In this document: positions 56,901 through 64,000 of the stretch, one piece after another
Position numbering within the stretch: the first letter of the stretch is position 1
Layout: the number at the start of each line of letters is the position of its first letter
Source of the DNA: Hemileia vastatrix
Taxonomy: Eukaryota > Basidiomycota > Pucciniomycetes > Pucciniales > Zaghouaniaceae
Direction of reading: 5' to 3'
Assembly (NCBI GenBank): GCA_030280995.1
Contig: JASXTE010000015.1
Span: 1,224,001-1,288,000, forward strand
Length of the DNA: 64,000 nt
Position numbers and translations under genes: made by a program
Notes under the pieces: model-generated
Told to the model about the DNA's origin: nothing
The model's input: the letters and a program-made list of their open reading frames with translations, nothing else
Databases searched by the model: none

Positions 56901-59900
56901 ATCTCTATCATAAAAGTGTACAGCACAAGTTCAGCTGAGCTTGTGCTGGAAAATTTTTATTGCATGAAGTCAAATGGGATAAATTTACTCAATGGAAGTT
57001 AAAATGAATTTTTTCTCAATCATTGCACAAGAAGTAGTTTTATACTGCTATACTATCCTTCTGATTTTTTGGAAAACCTCAGGTGGACACTTTTATTAAT
57101 TAAAAAAAATGAAAATATATTCCAAATCTAGAGCTGGTGTTGCAAATTTGGTCTGAAAACTCAAATTATCTTTGACGGCAGATAGTTTATTTGAATGTTT
57201 AATTTCATATTTAATCACTTTTATTTTACTTTTTTAATCCTATTTTTGCTTTCAAATATCAATTTATTTATTGTAAAACTAATACTTTTCATATTTTTTT
57301 TACTTTTATTTAATAAGATTATGAAAGATGTAGCATCTCCCAGTATGCATTTGGCTTACAAGTTTTTTCAATACTAATAGCATTAACAGTATAATGGTGA
57401 AAAACAATGAATCAAATGATAAATATGAATGACACAGAAAGATCATATAAAAGTGGATTTTTATATAAGGAATACCTAATGGCCTGAAGAAACCTGCACC
57501 CTAGATACTCACTATCATAAAAGTGTCCAGCATAAGTTTGGCCGAACTTGTGCTGGACACTTTAGGTTGCATGCAGTTGGATGGGATAAATTTACTCTAT
57601 GGAAATGAAAATGACATTTTGCTCAATCATTACACAATAAGTAGTTTAATATTTCCAAAATGCACTCCTGATGATTTTTCAAAACTCATCAGGACACTTT
57701 CTTTGGTTTAACAAAAAAGAAAGTATGGTCCAAGTTTAGCCCTGGTGGTGCACATTTGATCTAACACCTCTACTTGTTATTTATAGTGGGAATTTTCCTT
57801 AGATTTTTTTTTCTTATTTGATCACTTTTATTTTACCTTTTTATTGCTCATATTGCTTTGGATATCAATTTTTAATTTTTAAAATAAATGATTTTCATAC
57901 TCTTATACCTTTATTTAATAATATATGATTAAAGGTGGAACACTACCTGGTATGCATTTTTCACACAAGTTATTACTATAGTAATAATGTTAATAATAGG
58001 GGGTATCAAAGTTGGAAATTTGTAATTATTTAAAAGGTATTTCACAGCACAAAAAGAAAGCCACAAGCATGACATTAATTCTCAGTAAAAAGATGTTTTG
58101 GGGGCACAAGATGGCATACCTTAAAAAATAATCATGGTTGATTTGGTGGAAAGAAGAGGTATTTTGAAATGGAAGATTTATAACTTTGATACCCCCTAAT
58201 ATAATGATGAAAAAAAATTAATCAAATGGTAAATTTAAATGACACAGAAAGATAAAATTCCAGTGGAAATGTTTATAAGAAATCCCTTTTGAGTTTAAGA
58301 AGATTTGCTGTATGCCTACTCTCAATTGTAAAAGTGTCCAGCACATGTTTGTCCGAATTTGTGCTGGACACTTTTGTTTGCATGAAGTAATATGAGATAA
58401 ATTCTCTCTATGGAAATGAAAATGATATTTCACTCAATTATTGAGGTAAAGAATGTTTAATATTGTTAAATTGTCCCCTAGAAGTCTGTCCAAACCTCAA
58501 CTCAAAATTTGTTAGATATACATAAAAGTAAGTTTGGACCAAGTCTTGACCTAGGGGTCCCAAACTGTCCCAACACCACTTCTGGCTCTTGATAGTAAAA
58601 ATTTTACTTGTATTTTTTATTTTGTATTTGATCCCATTTATTTTCATTTTACTTTTCTATTACTCTTTTTAATTTTAAATATCAATTTGTTTTTTTAAAA
58701 ACTAAACATATTCATATTTTTTTAACTTTATATAATAATATTATTAAAGGTTTAACCTCACCAATTTTGCATTTGGAATGTGGGTTTTTGCTATACTAGA
58801 AACATTAATAATATATATGGTGACAAAAAATTAATTATAAGATAAATATGAATGACAAAAAAAGACAAAAAACCAATAGAAATGTGAAAAACAAAAAACT
58901 GATGTACTGAGGAACACTTCCACCCTAGCTACTCTCCATCATAAAAGTGTCCAGCACAACTTCGGCCAAACTTGTGCTGGACACTTTTGTTCAGGTGCAG
59001 TCAGATGGGATCAACTCTCTCTGTGGAAGTGAAATTAAAAAAATGATAAATAATTACATTAGAAGTAGTTTGGTATGGCTGAATTATCCTCTTAAGTTTT
59101 TCCAAACCTCAGGTGGAAAATTTTTTATCTTTAAAAAAATTAATTTTGTCAAATTTAGCCCTGATGGCACCCATTTGTTTCAACACCTCTACTGGCTCTT
59201 GAAGGCAGGAATTTTCCATGAATTTTTCTTTTTCATTTTTGATCTATTTTACTTTAATTTTTTATCACTCATGTTACATTTTAATATTAATTTATAATTT
59301 TGGAAAAGAAATCATTTTCATTTTTTTTTAATATTTTTAATAATATTATAAAAGGTGTGATATAACATGGCATGCATTTGGTGCACAAGTTTTTTTTATA
59401 CTAATAAAATTAATAATATTCTAATGACAAAAAATTAATCAGATAATAAAATATGAATAACGCAGAAAGATAAAATACCAGCGGAAATTTTAAAAAAAAA
59501 TAAAAGTTGCACTGAAGAAGACCTGCACCCTAGCTACTCTCCATCATAAAAGTGTCCAGCACAAGTTTGTCCGAACTTGTGCTGGAAACTTTTGGTCAGG
59601 TTCAGTCAGAAGGGATTAATTCTCACTATGGAAATGAAAAAAATTATTTGATAAGAAACTTCACTAGATGTAGTTTGATATAGCTGGATTTTCCACCTAG
59701 AGTTCATCCAAACCACAGGTACACAATTTTTTATCTTTAAAAAATATTCAATTTAGCACAATTTATCCCTGATGGCTCTAATTTGCTTTAACATCTCTAC
59801 TGGCCTTTTATATTAGGAATAATACTTGGATTTCTTTTTTCATATTTGATCCCTTTAACTTAAGTTTTTATTCCTCATATTGCTTTTGGATATCAATTAA

Positions 59901-62359
59901 TAATTTTGAAAATAAATTATTTTAATATTTTTATACATTTATTTAATAATATTATGAAAGGTGTAACATCACTCAGTATGCATTTGGCACATGATTTTTT
60001 GCTATACTTATAAAATTAATAATATAATTAAGACAAAAAATTAATCAAACAATATATATGAGTGAGGCACAAAGATAAAATACCAGTAGACATGTTTGTA
60101 AGAAATACCAGATTAACTGAAGAAAAATTCTACCCCAGCCACTCTCCATCATAGAAGTGTCCAACACAAATTCAGCCAAACTTGTGCAGGTAACTTTTGG
60201 TCATGTGCAGTCAGATGGGATCAATTCTCTGTATGGCAACAAAAAATTTTTTTTATCAAATTTCACTGAAAGTAGTTTGGTTTAGCTGAATCACCCACCT
60301 GCTGTTCTGCCCAATATCAGGTGTATAATTTTTTATTTTTAAAGAAAAGGTCACTTTTTAAAATTAAGCCCTGATGGCTCCCATTTGCTTTAACACCTCT
60401 ACTGGCTCTTGATAGCAGGAATTTTACTAGTATTTTTTTAATATTTGTCCTCTTTTTCCTTTTAAATTTCTATTTAATTTTTGTAAAACTAATCATTTCC
60501 ATATTTATTTACATCTATTTTAAAAAATTATTGAAGGTAAAACTTCACCTGGTATGCATTTGGCACACAAGTTTTTGCTATACTAATAACATTAATAATA
60601 TAATGGTGATAAAATATCTATCACATGATAAATATGAATGATACAGCCTGATCAAATACCAGTAGACATGTTTATGAGAAATACAAGATGAAGGAGCTGA
60701 ATAAAAATTACACCCAAGCTACTCTCCATCATAAAAGTGTCCAGCACAATTCGGCCAAACTTGTGCTGGACACTTTTGGTCATGTGCAGTCAGATGGGAT
60801 CAATTCTATCTATGGCAACAAAAAAACATTTTTTTATCAAACTTCACTACAAGTAGTTTTGTTTAGCTGAATCATCCACCTGTCATTCTTCCCGACCTCA
60901 GGTGTATAATTTTTTATCTTTAAAAAAAAGTTCACTTATTACAATTTAGCCCTGATGGCTCCCATTTGTTTCAACACTTCTACTGGCTCTTGAGAGCAAG
61001 AATTTTACTAGTATTTTGTTTTTCATAATTGATCACTTTGAGATTAATTTTACTTTTTTATTTCTCATTTTTTTTAATATCTATTTAAATTATTGTAAAG
61101 CTAATCATTTTCATATTTTTTTACTTTTATTTGATAATATTATAATAGGTGTAACATCACCTGGTATGCATTTGGCACATGAGTTTTTTCTATACTTATA
61201 ATATTTATAATATAATGGTGACAATAAATTAATAAAATGATACATATGAGTGAGGCACAAAGAGCAAATTCCAATGAACATGTTTATAAGAAATACCAGA
61301 TTAACTGAAGAAAAATTCTACCCTAGCTACTCTCCGTCATAAATGTGTCCAGCACAAGTTTGGCCAGACTTGTGCTGGACACTTTTGGTCACACGCAGTC
61401 TGGTGTGATCAATTCTCTCTCAATAATTGAACTAGAAGTTGTTTGATATGGCTAAATGCTTCTGTTGAAGTTTTTTAAACCTCAGGTTGGCACTTTTTTG
61501 TTTTTCAAAAAAGCAATTATAGTCCAAGTTTAGCCTCACTGGTGGGAATTTGACCCAACATGTCTACTTGCTCTTGATGGAAGTAATTTTAATTTAATTT
61601 TTAATTTTATATTTGATCCCTTTAATTTTACCTTTTAATTCCTCATATTGCTTTTGTATATCAATTTATTTTTCGTAAAACAAATTATTTTCATATTTTT
61701 TTACCTTTATTTAATAATAATATAAAAGGTGTAACATCACCTGGTATGCATTGGGAACACAAGTTTTTGCTATACTTATAATATTAATAACATAATGGTG
61801 ACAAAAATTTATTAAATGATAAATATTAATGAGGCACAAAGATCAAATACCAGTGGACATGTTTATAAGAAATACCAGAAGAACTGAAGAAAAATTCCAC
61901 CATAGCTACTCTCCATCATAAAAGTGTCCAGCACTAGTTCGGCTGAAGTTGTGCTCGACACTTTTGGTCACATGCAGCCTGATGTGATAAATTCTCTCTA
62001 TTGCAATGAAAATGAATTTTTCTTCAATAATAGCACTAGAAGTTGTTTGATATGGCAAAATTGTCATCCTGAAGTTTTGGTAAAGCTCAAGTGGATTTCT
62101 TTTTATTATTACAAAAAAGAAATTATAGTCCAAGATTAGTGGGTATTCACCCCATCATGTCTAATTGCTCTTGATGGCAGGAATTTTAATTTAATTATTT
62201 ATTTCATATTTGATCCCTTTAATTTTACCTTTTTATCCCTCATATTGCTTTTGGATATCAATTTATTTTTTGTTTAACAAATCATTTTAATATTTTTTTA
62301 CCTTTATTTAATAATATTATAAAATGTGTAACATCACCAGGTATGCATTGGGCACACGA
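53902..62359. repeat. Satellite of ~600-bp monomers, each with a long palindrome
   Basis: About twelve regular monomers. Palindrome starts are near 55090, 55690, 56295, 56910, 57515, 58325, 58940, 59545, 60150, 60730, 61335 and 61915, so spacing is 579-618 bp except where a MITE lies (57515 to 58325). Left of 55000 the units are diverged and shorter (about 233 bp apart near 54000, 54233 and 54466). The palindrome has half-site AAGTGTCCAGCACAAGTT; at 55100-55127 the core is a perfect 28-bp palindrome centred on CGG|CCG. Flanks share TACTCTCCATCATAA and GGGATCAATTCTCTCTATGG. No gene; the E LTR at 62360 interrupts the last monomer. Confidence 0.88.
57999..58196. mobile_element. MITE with GGGGGTATCAAAGTT ends
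   Basis: 198 bp, left end GGGGGTATCAAAGTT and right end AACTTTGATACCCCC, a perfect 15-bp inverted repeat. It lies within a satellite monomer whose other copies lack it. The flanks read TAATA on both sides, a possible 5-bp duplication; a shorter TA or AAT reading is also possible. No coding capacity. The superfamily is not certain. Confidence 0.8.
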
Positions 62360-62671
62360 TGTGGTCTTCCAACATTGGCAAGGGCCTTTGTTGTGTGATT
62401 TGGCATTTTTGGGCATGTCTTTATTGACATCTGTTGAGGAATTAGGTATTTTTCTGGTTTTATTCCATGGATATTGGGTCTGCAAGTTTTTGGGTACTAT
62501 CATTGGATAGCCCCGGTTTTTCTCTATATTTTATGTACTGTAGACATTTTTCATATTCTAAGTTTTAAGGGGTCATTTCCTCATTTTTCATTTATACAAT
62601 ATAGCTGTTTAATTTTTTTTTCATATTTTACAGGCTAACCTTAAGTCTTAGGGTTAAGTGCTTAGTACCAT
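62360..62671 (+). repeat. Family E LTR fragment (first ~312 bp)
   Basis: Starts TGTGGTCTTCC inside a satellite monomer and stops at CTTAGTACCATTG, where another E LTR starts. Confidence 0.85.
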
Positions 62672-62947
62672 TGTGGTCTTCCAACATTGGCAGAGGCCTT
62701 TCTTGTGTGATTTGGCGCTGTTTGTGCATGTCGTAATTGACATCTGTTAAGGAATTGGGTATTTTTCTGGTTTTATTCCGTGGATTTTGGGTCTGCGGGT
62801 ATGTGGGTACTATCATTGGATAGCCCTGGTTTTTCTCTAACTTTTATGTACAGTAGAAATTTTTCATATTCTAAGTTTTAAGGGGTCATTTCCTCATTTT
62901 TCATATATAAAAGATTGCTGTTTAATTTTGTTTTTTGTGTTTTACGG
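62672..62947 (+). repeat. Family E LTR fragment (first ~276 bp), second copy
   Basis: Starts TGTGGTCTTCC at 62672 in the same orientation as the previous fragment and is interrupted after TTTTACGG by the family F LTR. Confidence 0.85.
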
Positions 62948-64000
62948 TATGGTAAGGTAAACTCTTACAGTCGCCTTGCTGTAAGCAGAATCCAGAGGAG
63001 ATATGTGGATTTAGCTGAAAACCCGTCCTTCCAATAAAAAAAATAACAAAATGAGAATTCTAAATCACTAAGCTAACCAGTCTACTTGGATCTGATTGAT
63101 AAAAAATAATGAAACTCTAAAATATTTAACGCTTATTGAGATTTAATGATTGTGGCTGTTGAGAAAAGAAATACTGATAACAACAATTAAGGTGTACCAG
63201 TGAAAGATCTGAAAAGATTGACTTTTATGTTTTTATAATAATTTGAATTTTTATGAGACAGCAATAATCAAGTCCCAGCGATGAAGACCTTTCTAAAGAT
63301 ACCCTGTATGAAGTGTGATTTAAATTGTTGAGTAGTATTTCTAAAATGTTATATATAAAATATAAAGTTATAAGGGTATTACAATTTATTTAATTTGTTG
63401 AGTAATAAAAAATGAGACTGTGGTGGTTAAAGATTAAGCTGTATGTTGATCCCCCCTCTCAATTTCGAGTTTGAGAGGCGCTTAAGTATTCCTAGTCACG
63501 TGCCTAAGTTTTCCCCTCCAGTGCTCTCCCAGAGTCAATCCAGAGCCCGTACTGAGTCCGTACTGAGTCCGTACGGAGTCAAAGCGGAGTCCGTACGGAG
63601 TCCAAATGGAGTCCAAGCGGACTCAATTAGAACCTTTAAAACTATAATAAAAAAATCTAGAAAAATTACACATGATAGAGCCACTTCCCCTTTACCTTCC
63701 AAACTAATTTTTGTAGTCTGCGCAGCTCTAATCACTCTGTGAAAATTCATCAAAGTTAAATATTTTCTAAAAATGAAAATATTTCTATAAAACTTTAAAA
63801 TTCATTTAAAAATATAAGAAAAATAGTAAAAATTCTGGGAACATTTCCCAAGGTTCTTGAGTGACTTGACTTGATACTTATAAGCTCTTCAGACTGTAAA
63901 AATAAGTTTTCTCCGAAAAATAAATTGTTTTTTGTGTAGGCATTTGCTTTTAACCAATTTCTTCATATTTAAAACTCAAATAAATTAAATAAAACCCTTT
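62948..64000 (+). repeat. Family F LTR, cut by the window edge
   Basis: Same start (TATGGTAAGG) and same sequence as 47342-48390, with scattered substitutions. The 11-bp tandem units (GAGTCCGTACT/GGAGTCCGTAC) are at about 63545-63620. Whether an internal region follows is unknown. Confidence 0.8.

Noticed and set aside
55700..62139. Repeated short ORFs in the satellite reading V/M-SS-T-SLAELVLDTFG
   Set aside because: They recur only because each monomer carries the palindrome. They close within 60-116 codons at different places, so they are not genes.
53902..62359. CRISPR-like array
   Set aside because: Regular repeats, but about 600-bp units with similar sequence throughout, no unique spacers, and a eukaryotic context: a satellite.

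Overview
The window looks like fungal heterochromatin, most likely from a rust fungus (Pucciniales, Basidiomycota). That is an inference from the very AT-rich sequence, the Ty3/gypsy pol sequences of types I associate with rusts and other basidiomycetes, and the short GTAAGT...CTGAT...TAG introns. I see no host gene, tRNA or rRNA. Almost everything is retrotransposon, DNA-transposon derivative or satellite, much of it nested.

Layout. (1) 1-12904, minus strand: two head-to-tail copies (A2, then A1) of a chromodomain Ty3/gypsy element sharing the LTR at 3059-4285. A1 is interrupted by a solo LTR of a related family (7353-8529, TSD ATAAT) and by a 261-bp CACTA-type MITE (9156-9416, TSD TAT). A second MITE copy cuts A2 at the left edge. 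(2) 12905-36595: an LTR of family E appears split into its first part (12905-13411) and last part (36466-36595). Between them lie a copia fragment (13412-14325 plus 27367-27541), the 13-kb element E2 (14326-27366, minus strand, inserted in the copia gag), and element B (about 28355-36465, plus strand), a degenerate relative of A. (3) 36596-39685: an AT-rich spacer with local duplications and a 54-bp minisatellite. (4) 39690-53897: E1, a complete 14.2-kb copy of family E with 1074-bp LTRs and a CCGG target duplication, itself carrying a solo LTR of another family F (47342-48472). (5) 53902-62359: a satellite of roughly 600-bp monomers, each with a palindrome of about 44 bp, invaded by a 198-bp MITE. 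(6) 62360-64000: two E LTR fragments and a truncated F LTR.

Family E is the most interesting system. It has the usual LTR, PBS, gag-protease, RT-RNase H-integrase, PPT and LTR. Between integrase and the 3' LTR it also has two antisense genes with introns. Both encode proteins with a CX2CX6CXnCX2CX6C cluster, the spacing of fungal Zn(II)2Cys6 DNA-binding domains. Gene 1 is open with the same splice structure in both E1 and E2, although gag-pol is broken in both. The same elements carry about 15 copies of a short hairpin motif (4-bp stem, 6-nt loop, then NTAAACTG). The stem sequence differs between the pol copies (CCTC/GAGG) and the noncoding copies (AGTC/GACT) in a compensatory way. A second, larger hairpin (GGGGTAAYTG/CARTTACCCC) occurs three times per element, also with compensatory change. 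My inference is that family E is an LTR retrotransposon carrying its own pair of antisense regulators and a dispersed set of structured cis elements.
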